Program-made: the position numbers and the translations under genes
Notes under the pieces: model-generated
What the model saw: the letters and a program-made list of their open reading frames with translations, nothing else
What the model was told of the DNA's origin: nothing
Database searches by the model: none
Assembly: GCA_900757145.1 (NCBI GenBank)
Contig: CAAEMT010000029.1
Location: 1 to 45,610, forward strand
Length of the DNA stretch: 45,610 nucleotides
Reading direction: 5' to 3'
DNA from: Lachnospiraceae bacterium
GTDB taxonomy: Bacteria; Bacillota; Clostridia; Lachnospirales; Lachnospiraceae
In this document: positions 1 through 7,665 of the stretch, piece after piece
Layout of the letters: each line of letters starts with the position of its first letter
How positions within the stretch are numbered: the first letter of the stretch is position 1

Positions 1-188
1 TGTCATAGGAAATACCTCGTCACGCTGATGCGCGAAAGTCTTTCCTATGACACAAAAATAAAGATGCGCACGGATGCAAGAGGTATGTAATTGCTCCGCA
101 ATATGCATCCGGCGCAGCAAAAGTGTGCTCGGTAAGAGCTGTGTAAAGCCGCGAGAGTGTGCGGAGCACACTTTTGTTCTGTCATAGG
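1..188. repeat. Nested inverted repeats upstream of the sugar-kinase gene
   Basis: Three kinds of dyad symmetry are visible in this non-coding leader. A perfect 12-bp inverted repeat TGTCATAGGAAA lies at 1-12 and 41-52, and its first nine bases recur in direct orientation at 180-188. CGGATGCA at 71-78 pairs with TGCATCCG at 105-112. A perfect 13-bp arm CAAAAGTGTGCTC at 118-130 pairs with 164-176 and is followed by a short T-rich run. The last hairpin could terminate a gene outside the window. The reuse of TGTCATAGG at both ends suggests a dispersed palindromic element rather than a simple terminator. No ORF or clear promoter is seen here. Confidence 0.6.
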
Positions 189-220
189 CAAGTTCGATTT
201 TCGTATAAATAGGAGGATAT

Positions 221-1126
221 ATGAGAGATAAGATAATTGTGATCGGCAGTTTGAACTATGATATTATTCTGAAGCTTGCAAAGCTTCCAGATCTTGGAGA
301 GACGCTTCCGGCGAATGATGTGGCGTTTTCAGCAGGAGGCAAAGGTGCGAATCAGGCAGTTCAGGCAGCGAAACTTGGAGTAAAGACGTATATGGCAGGT
401 TGTGTTGGAATGGATGCGATGGGCGATTTTCTGCTTGAGGCGGCAGAAAAGTACGGCGTGGATACGACGTATATTCGCCGTGTAGAAGCGCCGAGCGGAA
501 TGGGGATAGTGAATGCGATGGATGACGGTGGTGTGTTCGCTACTATTGTACGGGGCGCAAATTTTGAAATTACAAAAGATGATATTGACCGGATCGTTCC
601 TTTGATGGATGAGGCGGGGCTTTTGATCCTTCAGATGGAAATTCCGCAGGAAATAAACAGATATGCGATCGACTGCGCAAAGAAGCATGGATGCCGAATC
701 TTATTGAATGCAGCTCCGGCAGCTGCTCTTGAAGAGCAATACCTCAGAAAGTGTGATATTCTTGTTGTAAATGAAGTGGAAGCGTCTTTCTACGCAGAAA
801 AGTCAATTGAGACAATGGAAATGGCTCAGAAAGAAGCCTGCTATATGGCAGAAAAATATGGTAACACGGTGATTATTACAATGGGGAAGGACGGAGCTGT
901 TGTAAGCGATGGGGAGAGAAGCGAACAGATTCCGTCGATGAAGGTAAAGGCGATCGAAACAACCGGAGCAGGTGATTCGTTTATTGGCGGAGTAGGATAT
1001 GCATTGATGGAAGAAATGGACATTTTTGAAGCATGTCATTTTGCAACGAAGTGCAGCGCTGCAACGGTTTGCAGGCTTGGTGCCCAGCCGTCGATGCCTA
1101 CTTTGGAAGAGCTAAAGGAAATGTGA
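221..1126 (+). CDS. Ribokinase-like PfkB-family sugar kinase
   Basis: This 301-residue protein has the usual length of RbsK-type kinases, which phosphorylate a free sugar with ATP in the cytoplasm. The N-terminal strand carries the GSLNYD motif, GGKGANQAV lies at about residues 39-47 (PfkB signature 1), and TTGAGDSF at about 247-254 holds the catalytic Asp and anion hole (signature 2). AGGAGG nine bases before the ATG supports the start. It heads a cluster with a DeoR-type regulator, two Gfo/Idh oxidoreductases and a ROK kinase, so its substrate is probably a pentose or a rare hexose rather than necessarily ribose. Family assignment is firm; the substrate is inferred. Confidence 0.88.
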   Translation: MRDKIIVIGSLNYDIILKLAKLPDLGETLPANDVAFSAGGKGANQAVQAAKLGVKTYMAGCVGMDAMGDFLLEAAEKYGVDTTYIRRVEAPSGMGIVNAMDDGGVFATIVRGANFEITKDDIDRIVPLMDEAGLLILQMEIPQEINRYAIDCAKKHGCRILLNAAPAAALEEQYLRKCDILVVNEVEASFYAEKSIETMEMAQKEACYMAEKYGNTVIITMGKDGAVVSDGERSEQIPSMKVKAIETTGAGDSFIGGVGYALMEEMDIFEACHFATKCSAATVCRLGAQPSMPTLEELKEM

Positions 1127-1255
1127 AATAAGGTGGAATATTGCGAAAGGTTTTGCAAATCCAGATGCCTATCCTGCTTTTTTGTGATAAAATAATAAAG
1201 ACATATTCTGGAAAAATGCAAAGAGATTATGAAAACACAGGAGGAAGGTGGGGCT

Positions 1256-1996
1256 ATGATTCCTTATGAACGTCAGATGCAGCTTTTACAGCTGTTGGAA
1301 GAAAATGATTTTATGTCAACAGAACAATTGGTGAATGCTCTGGAAGGCGTTTCCGAGTCGACTGTGCGCAGAGATTTGAAGGCGCTTTCAGACGATGGGC
1401 AGATTGTTCTGATGCGTGGAGGAGCGTCAAAGGTGAGGGGGAACTCTCACGACACACCGGTTGATTCAAAACTGATATTGAATACAGAAGCAAAAGAGCG
1501 CATTGCGCGGTGTGCGGCTGATCTTGTTCAGGACGGTGAAGTAATCTATATTGATGCAGGAACGACACCGCTTAAGATGGCCCGTTATCTTCGTGATAAA
1601 AAGATTACGATCGTGACTACAAATGTGCTGATTTTTCAGGAACTGGCAGGAGCAAAAGCAGAATGTATCATCATTGGAGGCAGCGTCAATGTGGATATGG
1701 GCTCTGTGATGGGAGATCTGACGGTGTCGACACTGGAGAATATGTTTTTTGACAGAGCTTTTCTTGGAATCACCGGATTTTCAAGTAAGGCAGGATTCAG
1801 CACTCCAGACTTCAAGGAATCAAGGAAGAAGCAGGTGGTAAAGCAGAATTCCAGACATACATATATTCTTGTGGACAGCTCTAAGGTGGGCGTTACAACG
1901 ATGTGTAAGGTGTTCAAGCTTGATGAAGTCGAGGTGATCACTGAGAAAGAAACAGAGCTTCTGAAAGAGTGCGGAGATTATCTGATCGCAAGGTAA
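1256..1996 (+). CDS. DeoR-family transcriptional regulator
   Basis: This 246-residue protein has an N-terminal winged helix-turn-helix (about residues 5-57, including STEQLVNAL and SESTVRRDLKAL) and a C-terminal DeoR sensor domain with DAGTTP, which binds phosphorylated sugars in this family. An upstream in-frame ATG at 1229 exists, but AGGAGG at about 1239-1244 is correctly spaced for 1256, so I use the later start. It follows the kinase gene by about 130 bp and precedes the oxidoreductase genes, so it most likely represses this sugar cluster and is released by a sugar phosphate. The operator was not identified. Confidence 0.9.
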   Translation: MIPYERQMQLLQLLEENDFMSTEQLVNALEGVSESTVRRDLKALSDDGQIVLMRGGASKVRGNSHDTPVDSKLILNTEAKERIARCAADLVQDGEVIYIDAGTTPLKMARYLRDKKITIVTTNVLIFQELAGAKAECIIIGGSVNVDMGSVMGDLTVSTLENMFFDRAFLGITGFSSKAGFSTPDFKESRKKQVVKQNSRHTYILVDSSKVGVTTMCKVFKLDEVEVITEKETELLKECGDYLIAR

Positions 1997-2119
1997 GCAA
2001 ACTGAAACAGAGCACACTGCGCGAAAGACAAGATGAACGGGAAATATTAAATAAAATAAAAATATAAAATAAGAATGCGCCGCTGCAAAAGTACCAGTAG
2101 GGCGGCGGGAGAGTGGGGG

Positions 2120-3148
2120 ATGCAGATGATAACAGTAGCATACATCGGTTTTGGAGTGAGTGTGAGAGAATACCATATTCCGTATGTAGAAAACAGGGAC
2201 GATATTAAAGTTAAATACGTATACCGCAGGCAGGAGGATATTGCGCAGTTTGCGGAGTATGAACCATATTATCCAGAAATTATTTTTACAACCGACTTAG
2301 AACAGGTGCTTGGTGATGATGAGGTGGATCTCGTTGTAGTGAATACGCCGGATCGTTTTCATGTGCCGTACGCAAAACAGATCTTAAATGCAGGCAAGCA
2401 TGCGCTTGTGGAAAAACCGTTTGCTCCGACAGCGAAGGAAGCGGCGGAGGTATTTGCGCTTGCAAAGGAAAAGGGGCTTATCTGCATGCCGAATCAGAAT
2501 CGGCGGTTTGATGCAGATTTCCTTGCAGTCAAAGAGGTGCTGGAAAGTGGAAAAATAGGGCAGCTTGTAAGACTGGAAAGCCACTATGACTATTTTAAAG
2601 AAAACGGATGGTATGATCATCTCGGAACACTCTATAATCTTGCTGTACATACGATCGATCAGGTAATCAGTCTGCTGGGAATGCCGGATGATACGCATTT
2701 TGATGTCAGAAGTATTCACCATCCGGGAGTGGGCGATGATTATTATGATCTGGAATTTTACTATGGCAATAGTAAAGCGTCTGTAAATACAAGTATGTGT
2801 GTATTGATCGATTATCCGCGGTTTACCCTGCATGGGACGCGCGGAAGTTTTACGCTGCCTCCTGTAATCCACAATTCGGGAAAGAAAAAGACAGTTGGCC
2901 GCCATGTAATCAGTATGCAGCCTGCGCCTGAGGACAGGTGGGGGACTCTGGTCTATAAAAATGATGACGGAGAGACTGTGACAGAAAAAGTTCCGGTCGG
3001 CTGTGCGCACTATGAGAGGATTTATGACAGTCTTGTTGGCGCGATTGAGCGTGGCGAAGAGAAGTGTGTGAAGGATGCAGAGGTAGTCCGTGTTCTGGAA
3101 ATCCTTGAGGAAGCGACAGCAGTAGCCAGATCACATGCTTCAAAATAG
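2120..3148 (+). CDS. Gfo/Idh/MocA-family oxidoreductase (YhhX-like)
   Basis: This 342-residue NAD(P)-dependent dehydrogenase has an N-terminal Rossmann fold beginning ITVAYIGFGVSVREYHIPYV, which resembles the YhhX/YdgJ group. NTPDRFH and VEKPFAPT, near residues 80 and 98, are the family's cofactor and catalytic-lysine (EKP) motifs. The C-terminal half is the usual alpha/beta substrate domain with an HTIDQ helix. The frame is open from 2075, but the purine-rich GGCGGGAGAG before 2120 favours ATG 2120 (or 2126). These enzymes oxidise or reduce sugars and polyols; the substrate here is unknown. It is followed by a second family member, and such pairs often act on the same carbohydrate. Confidence 0.85.
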   Translation: MQMITVAYIGFGVSVREYHIPYVENRDDIKVKYVYRRQEDIAQFAEYEPYYPEIIFTTDLEQVLGDDEVDLVVVNTPDRFHVPYAKQILNAGKHALVEKPFAPTAKEAAEVFALAKEKGLICMPNQNRRFDADFLAVKEVLESGKIGQLVRLESHYDYFKENGWYDHLGTLYNLAVHTIDQVISLLGMPDDTHFDVRSIHHPGVGDDYYDLEFYYGNSKASVNTSMCVLIDYPRFTLHGTRGSFTLPPVIHNSGKKKTVGRHVISMQPAPEDRWGTLVYKNDDGETVTEKVPVGCAHYERIYDSLVGAIERGEEKCVKDAEVVRVLEILEEATAVARSHASK

Positions 3149-3217
3149 CAGAAAATACATATCACTGCAAAGACGCACAGGCGGGATACAAAGATTAGAA
3201 AGGAAAAGGTATTTAAT

Positions 3218-4210
3218 ATGGAAGAGATCAGACTCGGTACGATAGGTTCAGGCGTGATCGTACATTCTATTCTGGATGGGGTAAAAGAGACGGAGGGAAT
3301 CCGCTGTGCCGCCGTTTATTCAAGAACGGCACAGCGCGGACAGGAATTAGCTGACTGCTACGGCGTATCGAAGGTATATACGGACATGGATGAATTTCTG
3401 GCAGATGAGGAGATCAATTTTGTCTATATCGCGACGCCGAACCTGCTTCATTATGAGCAGGCGAAGCGTGCGCTTCTCGCAGGGAAAAATGTGATCTGTG
3501 AAAAACCGTTCTGCACGAAGTACGAGCATGCGGCAGAGCTGGTGCGCATTGCGAAGGAGAGAAAATTGTTTCTGGTCGATGCAGTACCGACGGCGTTTTT
3601 GCCCAATTTTGAAATTTTAAAGCGCGAGCTGCCAAAAGTAGGGCGGATCAGGCTTGTGATGAGCAATTACAGTCAGTATTCAAGCCGCTATGATCTTCTT
3701 CTGAAAGGCGAGGTGCCGAATATATTTAATCCACAGTATGCGGGCGGCTGTCTGATGGATATCAATTTCTATAATCTTTATCTGAACATTGCGTTGTTTG
3801 GAAAACCGAAAAGTGCAGTATACTACCCGAATATTTTCAGAGATCTTGCAGATACATCGGGTATTTTGATGATGCAGTACGATGGATTCGTCAGTGAAGC
3901 CGCAGGCGCAAAGGACACATGGGGCGAGAATTATGTGCAGATTGAGGGTGAACAGGGATACATTTATGTAAAAGGGGGCAGCAATGGACTTGCAGAAGTG
4001 AAGGTTGTGACAAAAGATTCCCAGGAGTGTTTCAATGAGCAGGAGAATCCGGATCGCTGGTTTTACGAGGTGCAGAATCTGACGAAGCTGCTGCTTGCAG
4101 ATGATTATGAAGAAATATACAGACGGCTCGATGTGATGCTTGACGTTATGTCTGTACTGGAAGATACGCGCAGAGCAGCCGGAATCTTTTTCCCAGGTGA
4201 CGAAAGGTGA
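3218..4210 (+). CDS. Gfo/Idh/MocA-family oxidoreductase (second copy)
   Basis: This is a 330-residue dehydrogenase unlike its neighbour in sequence but of the same fold. The N-terminal glycine-rich loop is LGTIGSGVIVHSILDG, IATPNLLHYEQ is at about residue 70, and the catalytic CEKPFCTK at about 92-99. The substrate domain includes GGCLMDINFYNL, a typical dehydratase/dehydrogenase helix. AGAAAGGAAAAGG precedes the ATG. It lies 69 bp after the first oxidoreductase and its stop is seven bases before the ROK kinase start, so translation of the two is probably coupled. It acts in the cytoplasm on a sugar or sugar phosphate that the sequence does not name. Confidence 0.87.
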   Translation: MEEIRLGTIGSGVIVHSILDGVKETEGIRCAAVYSRTAQRGQELADCYGVSKVYTDMDEFLADEEINFVYIATPNLLHYEQAKRALLAGKNVICEKPFCTKYEHAAELVRIAKERKLFLVDAVPTAFLPNFEILKRELPKVGRIRLVMSNYSQYSSRYDLLLKGEVPNIFNPQYAGGCLMDINFYNLYLNIALFGKPKSAVYYPNIFRDLADTSGILMMQYDGFVSEAAGAKDTWGENYVQIEGEQGYIYVKGGSNGLAEVKVVTKDSQECFNEQENPDRWFYEVQNLTKLLLADDYEEIYRRLDVMLDVMSVLEDTRRAAGIFFPGDER

Positions 4211-4217
4211 GTGCGCA

Positions 4218-5150
4218 ATGGAGAATGCGTATGTGATCGGCATTGATATTGGCGGTACAAATTTTCGTATAGGTGCTGTACGGCTGGAGGCATACCGTGC
4301 AGAACTGTTTCATTTTCAAAAGGTTCCTGTCAAAGAGGTGTTTTGCACAGAGTCCGCAATGGACGATCTGATAAGGTATCTGAAGCGGTACTGTGAAATG
4401 CTTCGCTGTGAAGGGAAGATCGTTTCGGCTGTTTCGATCGGTTTTCCGGCTACGCTTGACAAGAACCGCAGAATGGTTCTTCAGGCACCGAACATTCCTT
4501 TTATGGAGAACCTTCCTGTCGTGGATGTCTTGGAGCACGCTTTAGGGCTTCCGGTATTGATTGAGAAAGATGTCGGTATGTCGCTTTTCTACGATAAGAC
4601 TAAGTATGGTCTTAATGACTGCAGGTGGCTTTGCGGTATTTATTTTGGAACAGGGATTGGAAATGCGATTTTTGCAGAGGGAAAGCTTCTTGCCGGAAGA
4701 AATGGGGCGGCGGGAGAGCTTGGTCACATACCTGTGGATGGAAGCTTTGAGAAGTGTGGATGTGGAAACTCAGGGTGTATGGAAAATCTCGCAGGAGGAA
4801 AATATCTTGCGCGGCTTTGCCGTGAAGTGTACACAAATACAGAAATCGGAGATCTTTTTTTGAAACATGCGAACGAACCTGTGATTCGCCAGTTTGTCGA
4901 CCGGATGGCTGCGGCTGTAGCTGTGGAACTGAATATTTTTGATCCGGACTGCGTGGTATTGGGCGGCGGTGTTGTGAATATGAAGGCTTTTCCAAAAGAG
5001 TATCTTAAGGAACGTATTCTTGCTCATACGAGAAAACCGTATCCGGCACAGAATCTTCGCCTGATCTTTGCGGAAGATGAGAAGGAAAAAGCAGTTGTCG
5101 GAGCTGCTCTGTTTGCAGCTCAAAGCGGCATGCTCTGTTCGACGCATTGA
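4218..5150 (+). CDS. alsK: ROK-family sugar kinase, D-allose kinase-like
   Basis: This 310-residue ROK kinase has the ATP-binding loop GIDIGGTN at residues 8-15, the catalytic aspartate in IEKDVG, the zinc motif CxCGxxGC (C180, C182, C187) with GELGHIP (H170), and the C-terminal LNIFDPDCVVLGGGV. Matches remembered from Escherichia coli AlsK include GFPA-DK, NIFDP-VLGGGV-M-AFP and RKPYP rather than generic glucokinase spacing, so D-allose kinase is the best guess. The frame is open from 4140 inside the previous gene; ATG 4218, seven bases after its stop, fits the ROK N-terminus. If the assignment is right, D-allose 6-phosphate would be made here; isomerase and epimerase genes are not in the window. 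Confidence 0.72.
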   Translation: MENAYVIGIDIGGTNFRIGAVRLEAYRAELFHFQKVPVKEVFCTESAMDDLIRYLKRYCEMLRCEGKIVSAVSIGFPATLDKNRRMVLQAPNIPFMENLPVVDVLEHALGLPVLIEKDVGMSLFYDKTKYGLNDCRWLCGIYFGTGIGNAIFAEGKLLAGRNGAAGELGHIPVDGSFEKCGCGNSGCMENLAGGKYLARLCREVYTNTEIGDLFLKHANEPVIRQFVDRMAAAVAVELNIFDPDCVVLGGGVVNMKAFPKEYLKERILAHTRKPYPAQNLRLIFAEDEKEKAVVGAALFAAQSGMLCSTH

Positions 5151-5199
5151 ATAACGCCTGCGCGGATTTACACAAAATTTTGTAAAAAACATGGAAATC

Positions 5200-5250
5200 A
5201 AAAATCAGATTCCAATTTTCCTTGATTTTTAGACAGGAAAGGAGTATTTT
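5200..5250 (+). promoter_or_regulatory. Putative glnN promoter overlapping a weak hairpin
   Basis: AAAAATCA at 5200-5207 pairs with TGATTTTT at 5223-5230 and may weakly end the sugar operon. TTGATT at 5222-5227, a 17-base spacer and TATTTT at 5245-5250 form a plausible sigma-A promoter for the glutamine synthetase gene. Confidence 0.4.
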
Positions 5251-5266
5251 AAGAGCATAAAAAGAG

Positions 5267-5305
5267 GGGCGTTCCACGTATGCAGATGCGGAATGCCCTG
5301 TTTTT
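5267..5305 (+). terminator. Hairpin plus T-run in the glnN leader
   Basis: GGGCGTTCC (5267-5275) pairs with GGAATGCCC (5290-5298) with one G-T pair and is followed by TTTTT at 5301-5305. It lies between the sugar cluster and glnN and downstream of the putative glnN promoter. It can be either the terminator of the sugar operon or an attenuator in the glnN leader. Confidence 0.55.
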
Positions 5306-5366
5306 CGATGAGCAGCGGACAAGGGCTGCATAAGAAGTCTGACAACAGGGAAAAAGAGGAGAGAGT

Positions 5367-7478
5367 ATGGGCGAGTATTTTAACGTGGCGGATATCTTCG
5401 GCGAGGATGTTTTTACGGAGCGAGTGATGCGGGAACGTCTTCCGAAAAAGGTATATCATGCGCTGAAGCAGACGATTGAGGAAGGCAAGGAGCTTGATCT
5501 GGAGACGGCAGACGTGATCGCGTCAGTCATGAAGGACTGGGCGCTTGAAAAGGGTGCGACACATTATTCACATTGGTTTCAGCCGTTGACCGGAGTGACT
5601 GCGGAGAAGCATGATTCTTTTATCACAGCGCCGGATTCTGAGGGAAGGATTTTGCTTGAGTTTTCCGGTAAGGAGCTTATAAAAGGCGAACCGGATGCTT
5701 CTTCATTTCCATCAGGCGGTCTGCGGGCGACATTTGAGGCGAGAGGATATACGGCGTGGGACTGCACATCTCCGGCGTTTGTACGCCATGACGCTGCGGG
5801 AGCGATCCTGTGTATTCCGACAGCTTTCTGCTCTTATACGGGAGAGGCGCTTGACCAGAAGACTCCGCTGCTGCGTTCGATGGAGGCGATCAATACGCAG
5901 GCGCTGCGTGTGCTGAGACTTTTCGGGAATACAACATCGAAGAAAGTGACGCCGTGTGTTGGACCGGAGCAGGAGTATTTTCTTGTAGATGAAAAGAAAT
6001 TCCGCCAGAGAAAAGATCTGATCTTTACGGGGCGTACACTTTTTGGCGCAATGCCGCCGAAGGGACAGGAGCTTGATGATCATTATTTCGGCGCGATCCG
6101 TCAGAAGATCGCTTCTTTTATGAAGGACGTTAACGAGGAGCTTTGGAGACTTGGCGTGTCGGCTAAGACACAACACAACGAGGCGGCTCCCGCACAGCAT
6201 GAGCTGGCGCCTATTTATGCGCAGGCAAATGTTGCGGTTGACCACAATCAGATCATTATGCGTACACTCAAGCGTGTGGCGTCTGCGCATGGGATGAAGT
6301 GTCTGCTGCATGAGAAACCGTTTGCCGGAGTGAACGGTTCCGGTAAACACAATAATTGGTCACTTACGACTGACGATGGGATCAACCTGCTTGAACCGGG
6401 TAAGACACCGCATGAGAACGTTCAGTTTTTGTTTGTGCTGACGTGTATTTTGAAGGCAGTGGACAGGCATGCAGATCTGCTGCGCGAATCGGCGGCAGAT
6501 CCGGGCAACGATCACAGACTCGGAGCTGCTGAGGCACCGCCGGCTATCATTTCGGTATTTCTCGGAGAACAGCTTGAGGATGTGCTGGCACAGCTTATCC
6601 GTACAGGTACTGCGACGCACTCTATTAAGGGAGGCGTGCTTGAGACCGGCGTTAAGACCCTGCCAAATCTTGCGAAGGATGCGACAGACCGCAACAGAAC
6701 CTCTCCGTTTGCGTTTACGGGAAATAAATTTGAGTTTCGTATGGTGGGCTCGCGGGATTCCATCGCCGCTCCGAACATCGTACTGAATACGATTGTTGCG
6801 GAAGCCTTTGCAGAGGCGTGTGATGAGCTTGAGCGGGCAGAGGACTTCGATGAAGCAGTGCATGATCTGATCAAACGTTACGCGAGAGAGCATCAGCGCA
6901 TTGTTTTTAATGGAAACGGTTATTCAGATGAATGGGTAGAGGAAGCGAAGAGAAGAGGACTTCCGAATCTGAAGTCTATGGTAGATGCGATACCGGCGCT
7001 TGTGACAGAAAAATCCATTGAGCTGTTTGGAAAATTCGGAGTATTTACGAAGGCAGAGCTTGAGTCCCGTGTGGAGATTCAATTTGAAGCTTATGCGAAG
7101 GTTATCAATATCGAGGCGCGGTCTATGATCGACATTGCGAGCAAGCAGATCATTCCGGCAGTGATCAAGTATACAAAGAGTCTTGCCGATACAGTGAATT
7201 CTGTAATGGCAGCAGGTGTGGATGCCGACGTTCAGAGAGAGCTTTTGAAAGAGACGAGCGTATTGCTGTCACAGACAAAAGATGCCCTGAAAAAGCTTAC
7301 AGAGGTGGCGGCAAAGGCCGCTGCGATGGAAGCAGGAGAAGCACAGGCAAGATATTATTATGAAGTTGTGATGCCTGCGATGAGCAGTCTGAGAACTCCT
7401 GTCGATGAGCTTGAGATGATTGTGGATAAAGAAATGTGGCCGATGCCATCTTACGGCGACCTGATTTTCGAGGTATAA
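5367..7478 (+). CDS. glnN: Glutamine synthetase type III
   Basis: This 703-residue protein has the length and N-terminus of GSIII (about 700 residues), not GSI (about 450). It makes glutamine from glutamate, ammonia and ATP as a large cytoplasmic oligomer. Recognisable blocks are GATHYSHWFQPLTG near residue 55, the catalytic core VGPEQEYFLVD near 190, NEAAPAQHELAP, the nucleotide-binding GVNGSGKHNNWS near 325 and NRTSPFAFTGNKFEFR. AGAGGAGAG precedes the ATG. A hairpin with a T-run lies between the predicted promoter and the gene, so nitrogen-responsive attenuation is possible but not shown. It appears to be a single-gene transcript. Confidence 0.97.
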   Translation: MGEYFNVADIFGEDVFTERVMRERLPKKVYHALKQTIEEGKELDLETADVIASVMKDWALEKGATHYSHWFQPLTGVTAEKHDSFITAPDSEGRILLEFSGKELIKGEPDASSFPSGGLRATFEARGYTAWDCTSPAFVRHDAAGAILCIPTAFCSYTGEALDQKTPLLRSMEAINTQALRVLRLFGNTTSKKVTPCVGPEQEYFLVDEKKFRQRKDLIFTGRTLFGAMPPKGQELDDHYFGAIRQKIASFMKDVNEELWRLGVSAKTQHNEAAPAQHELAPIYAQANVAVDHNQIIMRTLKRVASAHGMKCLLHEKPFAGVNGSGKHNNWSLTTDDGINLLEPGKTPHENVQFLFVLTCILKAVDRHADLLRESAADPGNDHRLGAAEAPPAIISVFLGEQLEDVLAQLIRTGTATHSIKGGVLETGVKTLPNLAKDATDRNRTSPFAFTGNKFEFRMVGSRDSIAAPNIVLNTIVAEAFAEACDELERAEDFDEAVHDLIKRYAREHQRIVFNGNGYSDEWVEEAKRRGLPNLKSMVDAIPALVTEKSIELFGKFGVFTKAELESRVEIQFEAYAKVINIEARSMIDIASKQIIPAVIKYTKSLADTVNSVMAAGVDADVQRELLKETSVLLSQTKDALKKLTEVAAKAAAMEAGEAQARYYYEVVMPAMSSLRTPVDELEMIVDKEMWPMPSYGDLIFEV

Positions 7479-7495
7479 AAATTGTATAAACTCTA

Positions 7496-7523
7496 TTGAC
7501 TTCCGGCAGAAAAAGATTAGAAT
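7496..7523 (+). promoter_or_regulatory. Sigma-A promoter for lon
   Basis: TTGACT at 7496-7501 and TAGAAT at 7518-7523 are separated by 16 bases. The site lies just after glnN and would give a leader of about 135 nt before lon, containing a hairpin and a CIRCE operator. Confidence 0.65.
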
Positions 7524-7564
7524 GGAAATGTAAAGATATTAAGTGAAGGCAGTAGATAATTCAG

Positions 7565-7614
7565 AATAACAGTTTGAAGTAATTTGAAGAGAGTATTTCA
7601 AACTGTTATTTTTT
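7565..7614 (+). terminator. AU-rich hairpin with T-run in the lon leader
   Basis: A perfect 14-bp inverted repeat (7565-7578 with 7597-7610, arm AATAACAGTTTGAA) is followed by TTTT. It lies downstream of the predicted lon promoter and upstream of CIRCE, so it would act as a terminator or attenuator inside the leader, or as the glnN terminator if the real lon promoter is closer. Confidence 0.6.
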
Positions 7615-7623
7615 ACAAGATTA

Positions 7624-7650
7624 CTGGCACTCATCAAGGAAGAGTGCTAA
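7624..7650. promoter_or_regulatory. CIRCE element (HrcA operator) before lon
   Basis: CTGGCACTC, nine bases, GAGTGCTAA. The known CIRCE consensus is TTAGCACTC-N9-GAGTGCTAA: the right arm is perfect, the left arm differs at two positions and the spacing is exact. It ends 15 bases before the lon ATG and overlaps the region just before the Shine-Dalgarno. HrcA bound here would couple lon to the groE/dnaK class I heat-shock regulon. Confidence 0.88.
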
Positions 7651-7665
7651 CAAGGAGTGAGATAT

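Noticed and set aside
5200..5305. ANTAR-type double hairpin in the glnN leader
   Set aside because: The loops are not hexanucleotides with the conserved A1/G4 pattern and the two stems are unlike the motif.
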